Assembly (NCBI RefSeq): GCF_000090795.2
Contig: NW_003546266.1
Span: 440,920-504,919 of the forward strand
Length of the DNA: 64,000 nt
Direction of reading: 5' to 3'
DNA from: Amphimedon queenslandica
Taxonomy: Eukaryota; Porifera; Demospongiae; Haplosclerida; Niphatidae
Shown here: in pieces, positions 45,045 through 56,639 of the stretch
How positions within the stretch are numbered: the stretch's first letter is position 1
Layout: each line of letters opens with the position of its first letter
The notes under the pieces: model-generated
What the model was told of the DNA's origin: nothing
Seen by the model: only the letters and a program-made list of their open reading frames with translations
Databases searched by the model: none
Made by a program: the position numbers and the translations under genes

Positions 45045-45640
45045 TTACACGTGTGCTCTTGTCTCTAAAAGGCAAAAATAAAAATATTGAGTAATAAAAA
45101 TCGTCTCCGCTTCTTGCATAGGATTAAATTTCCTTTTGTTTGGAAGGACTGGCTTTGATCGAAGTTTGTATTCTCTTTCTCCATTTTCTTCTATTTTATC
45201 AAATTTGTAATTAGCAACAAATTCATAAAGAGATACATCTTCCATGTTATTCAGTCTTGTTGGATAAAAGTCTTTAATTATGCTAGAATTAAGGAAGTCT
45301 TTCGAAAATCGATCGATTTTAGTTAAATATGAATAGTTTTTGATTCTTCTGCTCCTCTTATGAGGCAAGTACACATTAACGTACTGTACGGTTACTGATT
45401 TCATGTATAAACTTTCACCAAGAAGATCGCCAGCTTCATATAGTCTTACTTCTTTAGCTTGAAGTAATTTATGTCTGATTTTCCAAAGCCTGCTGTATTT
45501 GTTGTCACAGCTGCTGACTTCATCCCATAAGTCCTGTGCATGACTCTTTTCTGCTATAGTGACATATCCAGTTACATTCTCTGTTAAGGAAAGACTCCTC
45601 TCTGCTATGTATTGCATGTCCTTATTTGCACACCACAATT
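45045..45640 (-). pseudogene. Helentron region between Rep and helicase
   Basis: Reads MWCANKDMQYIAERS, then LWKIRHKLLQAKEVRLYEA with GDLLGESLYMKSV and PHKRSRRIKNYSYLT, then SLYEFVANYKFDK. The reV-x-x-xEA-x-LL-x-x-x-x-x-x-S-x-x-V pattern is the conserved link between Rep and helicase in Helitrons. Stop-split from the helicase frame by about 200 bases of decayed sequence. Confidence 0.7.
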
Positions 45641-45659
45641 TCAGCAGTAAAGGATTATA

Positions 45660-46379
45660 GTCGTTGACTCGAACTTCTTTTTCATTTTGTTTGAGATAAT
45701 ATATTTTATTGCATGATTTTCTACATCATTGATGCAAATACTATCTCATACTGGTCTAGGAAAATCAAATCGGCATCTAGATACATTGGTCTTGCCGACT
45801 TTAATATTTCACTGGCAGTATTTGCTGCACTTGTGCATTTGGTATTTTGTTACCAAAAAATTTAAATCAGGCGACGTATTACTATTTGGTATATGATAGG
45901 TAATCCTGTCTTGTATGAAAGAACAGACTTCTTCTGGACAATTAATACCGACAACAGGAGCATTTTCAATCAATAGGAAGATGTGATAATGAGGCGCTCC
46001 ACGCATTTGATATTCTTTTTTAATGTAATATTGTTCTACTTTGCCTAGAACACCTCTCTGGAGAATGACTATGTTAAAGAAATCCTTAAATTTGTATGAA
46101 AATTGTCGCGATACTGAAACGGGTCCTCAGTACATAATCTAGAAATACTATATGATTGTGGAGCATTATTTACTTTTCTTAAATATTACGCTAAGTCAGC
46201 TGAATCATATTCAGCACAACTTAATGTTAGGAAGTGTTGGTGAGCCATACTCAGCTATCATTGCTTTGACTTCACCTTTCACATGGAACCAATATTGATT
46301 TGTGCCCCGTATTGGAGCCAACATGGTACATAAATTGCCCTCAAATTCTTCATCTAACACATTTATTTTTTCTAATATT
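45660..46379 (-). pseudogene. HUH Rep endonuclease domain of the Helentron
   Basis: In several frames: PIRGTNQYWFHVKGEV, AMIAEYGSPT, then LTLSCAEYDSADLA and a stop, then VLGKVEQYYIKKEYQ running into RGAPHYHIFLLIENA and KYQMHKCSKYCQ. HYH is the HUH metal-binding motif of rolling-circle Rep proteins. The catalytic tyrosine region lies in the decayed part at 45660-45800 and cannot be assigned. Nicks and joins DNA in Helitron movement. Confidence 0.75.
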
Positions 46380-47276
46380 TCAGCAACAGTTTGACCATAT
46401 GCCAGTTTTTAAGGCCTTGTCAATTTTTAATCCATAATAGTGCAAACAATATGAATGATTTCTATGAAATCGGAAATCTTTGTTTAAAATTCTTGATTTT
46501 ATGTATTCACTAAATGATAAAGTCTGTGCTGGATAGCTTTGTCTGGGATGATGCTCTCCATATTGTCCAGTTGGAAATAAAGTAGGGAAGCATAAAAAAT
46601 CAAGATGCTCTTGCCTATTGTCTATAGGCGCTTCTTTTACATTCATTAATTTATATTGACTGATATCAGAACCTGTTGCAATTTTACTATCAAGATTTCT
46701 AATCGTATATGCCGAAAGGCCTTCTAAAACTTGATCGTTTGCTTTTTCAAGCATTTTACAAGTAGTATTGCTAACTACTTGTATAACATTTTTAGACAAT
46801 TCGTCAATTGAATCATCGTCTACACTTCTATATAGCCAATTTATTTCTTTTAATTTTCTTAGTGCTGCTTTTATTTTATTTACATCAACTAGGCTACTGA
46901 CATTATTTGATTTAGTAGGCTGTCCATTAATAATAATATAAAGTTCTGGATTAGGCAAATGATTAGAATCTATACCAATCTCATTTAAAGTTTCCATTGT
47001 TTTTTCTAATGGAAGGGGTAAATAAAACATTGCACCTTTAAGAGCCTTCAAAGAATTATATGTAGGCACTTTTAAGGTGTGTGTACCTAGCCTAACAATT
47101 GTCTGAAAACATTTGGCTCTCTGTATTAACTGGCAACTCAAAGGATCCATATTTTCCAATTCTTTTGGTAGTGGCTCACACTTTAACCCATTGAGCACAC
47201 TACTTGCTGGAACTTCATTTTTCCTAATAATAGGTTTACAGTGATTACAAATATACATAACTTTATTTAATGCCAT
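46380..47276 (-). pseudogene. Helentron zinc-finger and Helitron-like N region
   Basis: 298 codons. Residues 9-20 form a Cys-x-x-Cys start (ICNHCKPIIRKNEVP), followed by a conserved block with LPKELENMDPLSCQLI and KALKGAMFYLPLP (DUF6570-like, by memory). The C-terminal part has LCFPTLFPTGQYGEHH and LNKDFRFHRNHSYCL, the Helitron-like N-terminal signature. It joins the preceding frame through a one-base frameshift near 47300, since frame text IYNRENDP runs upstream of its first Met. Confidence 0.75.
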
Positions 47277-47289
47277 AGGATCATTCTCT

Positions 47290-49266
47290 CTATTGTAAAT
47301 CTAATAGGATATTCCAAACATCGCTATCTAAATTTTTAGCTTCAGTGACAGACTTTTTTCTTAAAAGCCTCTCACAGCAACAACATGCATTAACAGCCTG
47401 ATCAGACAAAGCTTTCTTAAATTCATCAATGGCATTTGAATACTGAAAATAAAGTACAGTATCTAAGTTTGGTATTCTAAATGGGTCTTCTTCACCATCA
47501 TTTATAGCGTAATACACATTATCAAATTCAGTCTCATCGGTTTCATTAATTTTTAAATCTATCAATTGTGCTATATCATTATCAGCAAGGGAAGAATCAA
47601 TAATATCTATTGTGAAATGGGCATTTCTGGCAACATAAAAGTGTTTCAAAAGGCGTCTCAACAAAGGATAATGAAAAGATGCATTGCATAAAATACGCAG
47701 CATGCTTTTACATTCAGTATCATTACTACTACACACAATAGGATGGCCTATCCTTTCACAAACAATTTCTGAATATTTAAAATATTTTTCAATGCCATTT
47801 TCATCTTTTTTAACAATTACTGTTACATTTGGATTATCACAGAAATCATGTTCATGCACTTGATCTATTTCTTCAACATGCAGGGATCTTCTCATATAAT
47901 GAGTATTAGGACAATTATCACATACATCTAAATGCTTCTTCAATTCTTTAATGGATTCATCAAAATAACGTCTAACTTCAATAATAGAACTAACATCACT
48001 TTCTAATAAAGACTTGCACCTGTCTGTACAGTGCCATTTGAGGGCAGGCTTTCTCTTATTAGTATACATTCTATTATTATCAAAATTGTCATCTTCAGAG
48101 TCACTATCATCATTACATTCTTCTATTCTATCAATACATGATACTTGAACAATTACTGCTACATAACACATGCCAGTTGTATCAACAGGGATTGCAATTG
48201 GACTGTCTAATTGGCAATCAGAATTATCATTAGGATATAAATATGCTGATTCATAAAAATAAGGCTCACTATTTTTTGTGTGACATTGCTCACCAAAATC
48301 ACTAAAGCTATTCAACTTCAATTTCCTAATGCTATTTGATGCACGTATCGATACGCCTACTTTGTGGGATCTGTTTTTCAAAACTGATTCTAACAATATA
48401 CTTGATGCAGCATTACATTTACTGTCATATGATGTGTTCTCAAAATCTACACCTTTCATACTTGATGGTAATAAATCATTAACTATTTCGGGGCTGTAAT
48501 ATAATGCTTCAATAATTTTCGTAAAATAATATTCCTTTGCTTCACAATTTGGTGCAGATAGTGAGTAATTAGAACGCAATCTATACAATATTTGACCATA
48601 ATTACGATCATAATAATCTTTATTTAGCTGCCTCTTTTTTTCCTTATTTAGTGCCATTTTTAATTTATCCATTTCGTTATCAGAAAATTTATATCTCAGA
48701 AATTTATCTTTCGTAGCACGTAATATTGCGTCTCTATTCTCGTAATACTGTTTTAAGGAGTTTTGTTTTTGAAGGCCCGGATTTTTATGATAGCGTTCCT
48801 TTGATTTACTCTTTTTGGGGTTCGGATTGTTTTGATAATGATTCCTAGATGCTTCTTTCTTTGGTTGTGAATTCTTATGATACTGATCTCTAGAGGCTTC
48901 TTTCTTTGGTTGTGGATTGTTATGATACTGATCTCTAGAGGCTTCTTTCTTTGGTTGTGGATTCTTATGATACTGATCTCTAGCAGCTTCTTTTTTGTAG
49001 TCTGGATTACTCCTATAATTTGTTTTAGAATAGCAAGTTGATTTTAAAATTTTACTATCCTTGTTTTTGCTGTACCAATTTTTACATTTTTGCAATATAT
49101 AACTGGGGTTCAATGCATGAAACTGCTTGGTAGAAGCTTTTCCAGAAGCAATCTTATACTTTTTACTTATCTTATATGCAATTCTTGCATTGCTTTTGAC
49201 CCTATTACACTGCCTTATGTAGTAAGCTCTGGCATTTGATCTATTCTTAGATATAAAACCTTCCAT
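47290..49266 (-). pseudogene. Helentron N-terminal protein with 15-residue repeats
   Basis: Open for 658 codons. Residues 91-165 are five tandem 15-residue units of the form KKEASRDQYHKNPQP, a lysine-rich helix-like array; in DNA these are 45-bp repeats at about 48770-48996. A long middle part of unknown function follows, with an acidic DDSDSEDDNFD stretch near residue 400. The end carries ACCCCERLLRKKSV, a Cys cluster common in this element class. Together with the next frame it would form one very long N-terminal region. Confidence 0.7.
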
Positions 49267-51274
49267 TTCTTTTCTATTATCATAAATCTTTGAGCATTTT
49301 TTTTGGATTTAGCTCCAGTTAAGTGTCTTTTCCTAATACTACCGTCACTGTCTCTTTCCCTTTGTACTAGACCATCACAAAATTCTCATATTTCATTACA
49401 CTAACCATCAATACTCAAATCAAACTATAAGGCATTCTAAATTGAGACGCTCAAGAAAGTAAATCTATTACTATAAATGCTGAAATGCCAACAGCTCTAA
49501 TTTAGAAAAAAACCTGACCAAAGCATTGAAATAAATTAATATTACATTCTTATACAAAAACTACTGTCAAAGTTCCTTTAATTTTACCAATAACTTATAA
49601 CATATTTGTTCTTTTAGAAAAACTAATGGTGGTCATCACTGCTTCATAAAACAGGGAAAATTCATTGCAGTTCTTTCTTGTCATTTTATTGTTAAGAAAT
49701 GTATTACCTCGTCTTAAGTAAGAAATAATATTGCTCAATTATTGTCAAGGCAGTGAACACATTATAATAACAATTAACTTGTTCTTATCACTCTTATTTG
49801 CATTACCCTACAGTCCATTTTCTCATTGTAAAAGAACACCTTTTGTGGCGATGTCTATCAATATTATTATCATAGTTATCTATGTCCCTTTTACAACTCT
49901 CATTATAATAACTTACCTTTAATCATCAATAGCTCATTTTCCATAGTATAAAAATGACATAAAAAGTGACATCTATTTACACAATCACAATGGCAATCAC
50001 AACTATTAATACATATTTTACACTTTTTAGATGAAACATTATGCTTGTCCTTTTTTACTTCTCAATCATCATAAAGCAATGTCCCTGGTGACACTATTCA
50101 TGTAATCAAAAAAGTCAGTCATTTTTGCATATTTCACTTATTCTTTATGCTTAAGAAAATGATCAACAATGATTGCTTTGTTGTACTTAATACAGAGTCA
50201 AGACAGAATTTAAGTAAAAAACATGACAACCCATAGTACAAAATCTAAAACTATTTAAGTATAACAACAATTTACTCCCTTTTAGGAAAAGTTAATTTCT
50301 TCACATGAACACCAATAGCAAGTATACAACTGCATATGCCTAATGTTCTCTAAGACAAGATGGATACCTCTTTGACTGCCAGCATTCTTACGTTAATATA
50401 ATCTTTCTATATCACTTTCATATACAGTTACTTTTGCATCAGGTAACTCTAAATTATTAATTCTTATGTAATTTACATATGCCCATGCAGTTTCTACAAC
50501 CAGGAGAGGTTTGTCCACATTCATGACATAACGTTTCCTGACTCTCCCCTCTTCCTTCATTCCCAGTGTTTGCTAAACGCTCCTCCCATAAAAAGCAAGC
50601 ATTCATTCATAATGCCACCGACTCCTGATTTATATATAATGAAGGAGCACTAGTACCAGTTTTCTCTCACATTATATATAACTTTTTTTAGTCTCCTTCA
50701 CAAACATTTCCAGATGCTTCACACCAGTTATCAGTGCCCTGCCCACTTATTTCAACATCAAGTAATAGTAATCGTAACAATTTCATTATCACTTCTACTT
50801 CGTACTTTTGTGCATCTAGGCCGACATTGTTAAAGGGATGTATTGACATTCACAAAAAGAGGGTGCTCTTCCTGGCCCACAATTACTACCATTTTTCAGA
50901 CTTTCCACATCTAACACTGACTCCTGTGGTTAAACACAAAGTACTCTTGCTACAATGGCACTGACTACTCATGCAAATGCAAGAACTTAGCATTACTTCA
51001 TTGTCATTGATCACTCATCATCCGGGCTCAAATGAGTCACATTCCCATACATTCAACTGCACATTTTCTTGTATCTTCCTATTTCATCTTTCCACAGCGC
51101 TCCCGTCTTTTTTAAATTAAGAATTATACGTTTCATAAAAGCAATACTCATTTGACATTTCCTATTGTCCCTCGTTATCATCATACTAAAATATATTCTG
51201 ATTTAAATAATTAGACTAGATGGTGGAGCTACATCAAAGTAATATTAATTGTGCAATTACTCATTGCAGAAATA
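49267..51274. other. Intergenic, 5' flank of the Helentron
   Basis: Very AT-rich. The first bases contain the promoter side of the Helentron. No other coding unit or repeat recognised. Confidence 0.35.
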
Positions 51275-51513
51275 TGTGACCATAATTGACAAAAGGGCCC
51301 TTATGGCGGATTTTAAAATTGATAGTTATAATGGAAAATATCAACCTGTGAGTGCTTTGTTAGACAATCATTGTATCTAAAAGTTTCATGATAACTTTTT
51401 GCATCCTGTGGAGTAATTTTATGATAACTGGGGCTCAGGAAGTTGGATTTCTTAGGCTAGAAAGACAAATTTCACTACCCGCCATAAGGTACCTTTTGTC
51501 AATTATGGTCACA
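51275..51513. mobile_element. MITE family A, copy 3 (best preserved)
   Basis: 239 bp between TGTGACCATAATTGACAAAA and TTTTGTCAATTATGGTCACA, flanked by TA on both sides (51273-51274 and 51514-51515), as expected for Tc1/mariner-mobilised MITEs. Inverted relative to copies 1 and 2. Confidence 0.85.
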
Positions 51514-51535
51514 TATTGGGATGAGGAAAGTGCTC

Positions 51536-52985
51536 CTAGGGCTCCTTAACTTCACACAGAGCTCCACTGGGTTCACCTGCAGTACTTCTTTTAGCCATTC
51601 CCTCCAACTCATCTGAGGTACGCTCATAGGGACACAATCCTTCAATACTCTTATGCCCTGACTTTTCCAAAATCACCTTCTCTCGTATGCCAGCGTTATA
51701 CATATGGCTAACAGATCTAGCCTTTAAATAATGATTAGTGTAACAAGAGTCATCTGCCAGAGCTGTCGTAATCTCAGCAACAAACTTCTTAATGATGTTA
51801 ATGCCTACATGCTTCGTACAATATGCTGGTTCATTACGTGCCAATGGAAAATTAGGACGTGGCCTCATATATACTGTATAGCGGGTTATTTTCGGTTGTT
51901 GAAAATTTTGACTGAAGCCAGAAATGGCTTTAGAATAAAAATTCGTTGGTGTCTGGAAGAGATTCTTTAGAAGGTGAACACCGTTTTCAAGGCCATCCAT
52001 GCATGTTATCATGTTATTAATAATTTATTATGGTCACGCCTATCTTCAGAATTAATTTTCATCAGAATTAATTTTCGTTCAGAATTAATAGCAACAAAAC
52101 AGACAAAAATAAGCACCAGTCGAAAATTACCCGCTATACGGTAGATGAGTAGAATCAGCTGGGAGTAATTGTATGTAAGTGTCCAGCAGCTTCACCAGGC
52201 ATCAATCAGAACTAGGCTTAGCATAACAACAAACGACTTTGTTCTTTGCTCTAGGATCTGTGAATTTGTATATTATTCTCAAAAATAAATTCAGTGTAGA
52301 GATAGTAGACATCTTTAGTGTAGACAGCATAATCTGTAGGAACTCTTTCTAACTGTGACAGTGACAGTAGCATATCATGTTGCTCTGGTACGCCTCTGAG
52401 CACAAAGTACAGTCCAAGATAAAAGAAAACTGTATGCTAAAGTATTTTTGGTGAGGTTGTACCCAGGGTGTCTTCTTTCCAACATTTGTCTTCATCCTCA
52501 AGTGTGATTACTTACACCGATTCCTTCTTCACACCAATTTCAGCTCTATGCAACTCACTACTAATACTATCAAGTGTCAGGTGAAGCTCTTGAAAATGAT
52601 GATCACTCTTATCTAGGATAGCCACATCAATCTTGCTTTTTGTCAACTTTCTATTGATTCCACTCAGGAGGTTCCGTATAATAGATGGTGGATAACTGTT
52701 GCAATTTGCTTTCCTCGCCTCAAACACAAATAATCGTAACACTAAGCAAAGGCTTGTCGTATCATCAACAGTTAATATCTGAGGATCAATTGGCTCTTCG
52801 GGCCTCTTCTTAATCCTCTCTGAAATCCAAGATAAAAGATTGTTGAAAGCCCACTTTGTACTATGCTTTGTATTGTCTGGGATGACTCCCCCTGCTGCTT
52901 TCTCCAAAGATTCTGGTTTGTAGGAAAAGCAAGACGTCTAGTCTTGAGCGACAAGGAGAGGTGCTTCTTTTTTTGGAGGAGGACT
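51536..52985 (-). pseudogene. Crypton-like tyrosine recombinase (DUF3504 type)
   Basis: Minus strand. N-terminal core-binding part: EKAAGGVIPDNTKHSTKWAF and LRLFVFEARKANCN with YPPSIIRNLLSGINRKL. After a TAA at 52512 the same frame continues LEDEDKCWKEDTLG, a TAG, then FYLGLYFVLRGVPEQ (first catalytic Arg in LRG). KLLDTYIQLLPADST runs to the MITE. Beyond it: MRPRPNFPLARNEP, TNHYLKARSVSHMYN (H-x-x-R box; here K then R), SGHKSIEG (late His) and CPYERTS (nucleophile Tyr). This matches the Crypton and ZMYM/KCTD1-like recombinase core. Two stops, a frameshift near 52200 and a MITE insertion make it inactive. Confidence 0.75.
51874..52141. mobile_element. MITE with TA duplication inside the recombinase
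   Basis: Inverted termini CTGTATAGCGGGTTATTTTC and GAAAATTACCCGCTATACGG, flanked by TA (51872-51873, 52142-52143). It splits the recombinase between LLPADST and MRPRPN, so it inserted after that gene. Confidence 0.85.
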
Positions 52986-53110
52986 GCCACAACTCTCGAT
53001 CTCTGCCATAGCCATTCACCAGTCATAACGTGCTTCTGTACTTATCATGTGATCAGTGGCGTGATGATATCCGGAGATATTGATGCACCCACGCACATCC
53101 ATAAATTAAT

Positions 53111-53271
53111 TATAGCACAGTAAAGAGTGCTGTATGGCTGATAGCAGCACTCAAGGTGGAGTCTCGACAGCCAATACAGCACTCGGCGCTTCGCGCCTTG
53201 TGCGGTATTGGTTGTCTCGACTCCACCCTTTGTGCCATTATGAGCCATACAGCACTCTTTTCTGTGCTATA
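53111..53271. mobile_element. 161-bp foldback element
   Basis: TATAGCACAGTAAAGAGTGC is mirrored by GCACTCTTTTCTGTGCTATA; pairing continues almost to the centre, a GGCGC-TTC-GCGCC hairpin near 53185-53200. Arms about 75 bases. Likely a MITE; if transcribed it would form a long hairpin RNA. Confidence 0.85.
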
Positions 53272-53451
53272 ACTATTATATAATGAGTGGGATCTGGCCT
53301 TCAACAAGTCTAAAACAGGTCATGTTTGATTCTTTAGAAAGTCTACTGTACCATCCCCAGTAATCAGTCAGTTCGTGATATGGCTATTACCTCTCATCCG
53401 ACATGTCCTGGAAGGAGCCCCCTCTATTATTGTATCTAAGGCCTATTAGAT

Positions 53452-54217
53452 CCTGGGACAGCTAAAGAGATCATTCAGCTGCGGGAGTGTTAGTGTCAAG
53501 AAAAAGCTTTATCTATCTTTAGTTCGTTCCATCTTGACTTACAAAGTTCAAGTTTGGCGTCGGACTGGTATCTCAGAGTTCTGTGTAATGGAAAGAGTCC
53601 AAAGAAGAGCTACTAAAATACATATCAGATTATACCTCTGATTACAAATGTCGCCTGATCTCTCTTAATCTCCTTCCTCTGTCTACGTACTTTGAATATC
53701 TGGATATTTCCTTTGCTCTTCACAGCCTTCACGATAACTCTAATCCTAACTACACTGGCTCATTCAATATATTTTTATCTCCTATAGTCAAGCAAGCTCA
53801 AGAACTGGCTATTATCACAAGCTGCATCACAGGCTCACTCCATCCTCTCAAACTTCTGGCTCCTACTTCTATAGGCTCCCTAGGCTTTGGAATGGGCTGC
53901 CATCATTCGATTTAAGTCTCTCTCCTATTACAAACTCTATGAAAGTGAACAAGTTTTTATGTAATTATTTTCTCAACACTTATAATGTTGACCACCCATG
54001 CACCTATCACTTATGTCCATGTAATAAATGTTGCCACTTCCCCAAAACTCCTACTTTTTCCTCATTTTAATATGTTCTGTTTTAAATTTAAATTTAATTT
54101 TTATGTAGTGTAATTTAATTTAATTTTAGGCTCTCTGACTCAGTCATTGAGTCATTCAGGAACCCCATTACAAACTTTTGCTTTTTATTTGTTAACTTTG
54201 CCTTTGTCTTTCTAAAA

Positions 54218-54250
<33 letters not shown>
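53452..54250 (+). pseudogene. 5'-truncated LINE (L2/CR1-like) 3' end, copy 2
   Basis: Reads [20 protein letters not shown] and [16 protein letters not shown] with RVQRRATK, the region just after the reverse-transcriptase palm; then LISLNLLPLSTYFEYLDI; then in another frame RLPRLWNGLPSFDLSLSP and a Cys-rich end CTYHLCPCNKC. It ends in a (TTA)n tail at 54221-54250. Stops and frameshifts show decay. Shares its middle with the fragment at 9722-10305. Confidence 0.75.
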
Positions 54251-54252
<2 letters not shown>

Positions 54253-54333
54253 TACATAAAATAGAATAATAACAATTAACTGCATGTACTGTACAGTGTA
54301 TGCATGTACATTGTAAGAATGTTATCAGGTTAC

Positions 54334-54731
54334 CACAACCAAATGGCTTCAAGTTCACAACTTGAACAGCCAAGTCATATTGGGCACGATTGCTCGTTCT
54401 TTTACTAATATTATTTTCTCGTTGAATCTTCCCCCTCTCATCTGAATTAAACTTAATGTCGGAATCACAAGCCCCAGCTTCACTCACTGTTCATTGGTTG
54501 CCACGGACGTGCCTGGTGGAGCAGTGTCAACACTCATGTCACAATTCTACCTCGAGATTGTAGTGTAGTAATTTCCTGAATAGCTGCTGCTATTGCTTGG
54601 GTTAAGGTACCGATGTTTACTGTCACTCTATCTCCTCCAGGAGGAGGGCCACTACTGCTACCAGCAACTATTCTTCCACAAAGTTCTTCCTTGATCTTGA
54701 CAAATGTTTGGGCATAGCATAAAGCACTCAG
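54334..54731 (-). CDS. Two-exon gene fragment, function unknown
   Basis: Exon 54731-54551 reads LSALCYAQTFVKIKEEL, a Gly/Pro turn GSSSGPPPGGDRV and TLTQAIAAAIQEITTL, ending at donor CGAG/GTAGAA. A 64-bp intron ends at ACAG (54487). Exon 54486-54334 reads SEAGACDSDIKFNSDE, RENNISKRTSNRAQYDLA and LKPFGCG, ending at GTG/GTAACC. Both junctions are phase 1, so the frame is continuous. Upstream, the same frame continues (IEPKVQAELGV) across a TAG that is either the acceptor or a stop. No domain recognised. Confidence 0.5.
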
Positions 54732-56639
54732 CTACACCCCTAATTCAGCTTGCACTTTTGGCTCAATACATGCAGCTTTTTAGCTCCATCAATTTTCATT
54801 TCTTAACTGCATGTTTTTGAAAAACATTGCTTTGCATCACTCTTACTATTAAAATGATAGGTAATGTTATTTATAAAAGTTAATCTACTTTATACTAGAT
54901 TTTTAGTTGTAACTACTTCAGCACTAGCTGAAATTCAATATCATTGCAATATAAAATAGTTTTTAAAAATCATACTCAAACTGCTATTCTACAGACTCCA
55001 AATTGGTCATTTTGATTTTCAAATTCATTTTTAAGGAAAGCACTGACACATTGGCTCTGTCACGAACATTTAAATTGCCCAACTGAAAGTTTTCTAAAAA
55101 ATTTGGAGCTCAATAATGAAGAATGCTGGAGCTACTGAGCCAATTAAAGTGAATGCCTAACGCCCACTTGGGGTGTGGCTGAGTATTTTGCAGGAACTCA
55201 GACTTTAAGATTTCTTCGTCAAAATTTACCAACTTTATCATATACACACCTTGACATAGCTAACTGGTAATGTTTAGGCAGAAACAAAACTTAATTGCAG
55301 GTGGAATTCACTTTTTGGCTCATTATCTTCTTTATATATGACTTTTTAGTACACTGAATTTTTATAAATTTTTCTACAAATTTCACAAATTATTGATTAC
55401 ATTAAAATTGAAGCTGACCACCAAAATAAAAAAGGATTGAGGTACAGAGCCAAAATGCAACATTTAACAACCACTCTGTGGGCGTATATGAGTTTGTTTA
55501 GGGCTAGAACACAGAGTTACTTTATCAAAAATTCACTAATTTTGGTTTTAAAAATTGTAATAAGCTAAAGTTAATGGGATGTCAGGTAATTGTGCTGAAA
55601 ACTTTTTTGCTTAAATATTAAAATAAATGATTGCAGGTTGCTTGATCATTATCTTGAAACGCTCTTCCGAATGCAGAAAGAATTATTGGATTTTAATACT
55701 TACAGTTATGTTAATAAGGTATACAGTTGCTTGAAGTATAATATTAAATGATTTTTTTTGCAGATAGTACCAAAGCAGTGTAATGGTATAGATTTTGGAG
55801 TCTTTATGTGCAGAGTATGTTATTGTATACAATGTTTTTCAATATGTTCATCTTCAAGTTTTTAAAAAAGTGCCCAGCATGTTGCATATACAAAAGTAAT
55901 TATGATTTTCATTATCAAAGCCTGTTACATAAATTTTTGTTCATTTTAGTTTGTACAATCTTACAGTAAATGCATCTGGACCTTGTTTATATATATAACT
56001 ATGGCAAAAAGACTTGAAATCTTAGCAGCCGATTTCATGATCCAAATATAGCAAGTGTCAAACTGAAAAGTACATCATTCCAGACACCACGTATGGCCAC
56101 TAACTGAGAAGAATGCGATTTCAGCTTTCAGAACTGATCTTAGCTAGAACAATGAAACCCAGCAATCCTCGGACCGTCAGACTCCTAGGTCAAGAATAGG
56201 TAAAGATTGAGATCAGAAATAGTCATCTGACTTGTCCACTATCACCATCATCCTTCCAGATAGGGGAACTGGATCTTGGAATTAACTGTTGACAACTAAT
56301 TCAGGTTGGGGAGTCAATACTACAAATATCTTTTGTGAATGAACTAGGTCAAAGACCTTCCTCTCTTTCAACAGTATCAACAATGAACAAGCATAAAAGT
56401 AGTAGTGAACAAAAATAATGAAATTGTCGTATTTATAGTTTGACAATCCATGATTAATAATTATTAATCATCACTAATGATTGATAATTAATCATTAGAA
56501 ATCTTGAAAATTCAACACTTCCAACCTTAAATTGAAAACATTACAATTAAGGATCTCTTTGTCATAGCATAAAGCTAGTAGTAATGACATATACAAGAAA
56601 AAAAGAAAACAATAATACAATAATAATTATAATGTGTCC
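54732..56639. other. Intergenic; probably includes the BEL 3' LTR
   Basis: No exon supported. The last 200-600 bases should contain the 3' LTR of the BEL/Pao element (minus strand), but without its partner LTR I cannot fix the edges. Confidence 0.35.

Larger units (their letters stand above)
42236..49266 (-). mobile_element. Helentron (Rep-PIF1 helicase-OTU), nearly full-length, decayed
   Basis: Ordered on the minus strand: repeat-rich N-terminal protein (49266-47290), zinc-finger and Helitron-like N region (47276-46380), HUH Rep domain (46379-45660), middle region (45640-45045), PIF1 helicase (44835-43362), charged linker and OTU domain (43361-42236). The order and the OTU fusion are those of Helentrons, which move by rolling-circle replication. 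At least seven frameshifts or stops separate the pieces, so the copy is inactive. Terminal sequences could not be fixed by eye. Confidence 0.85.
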
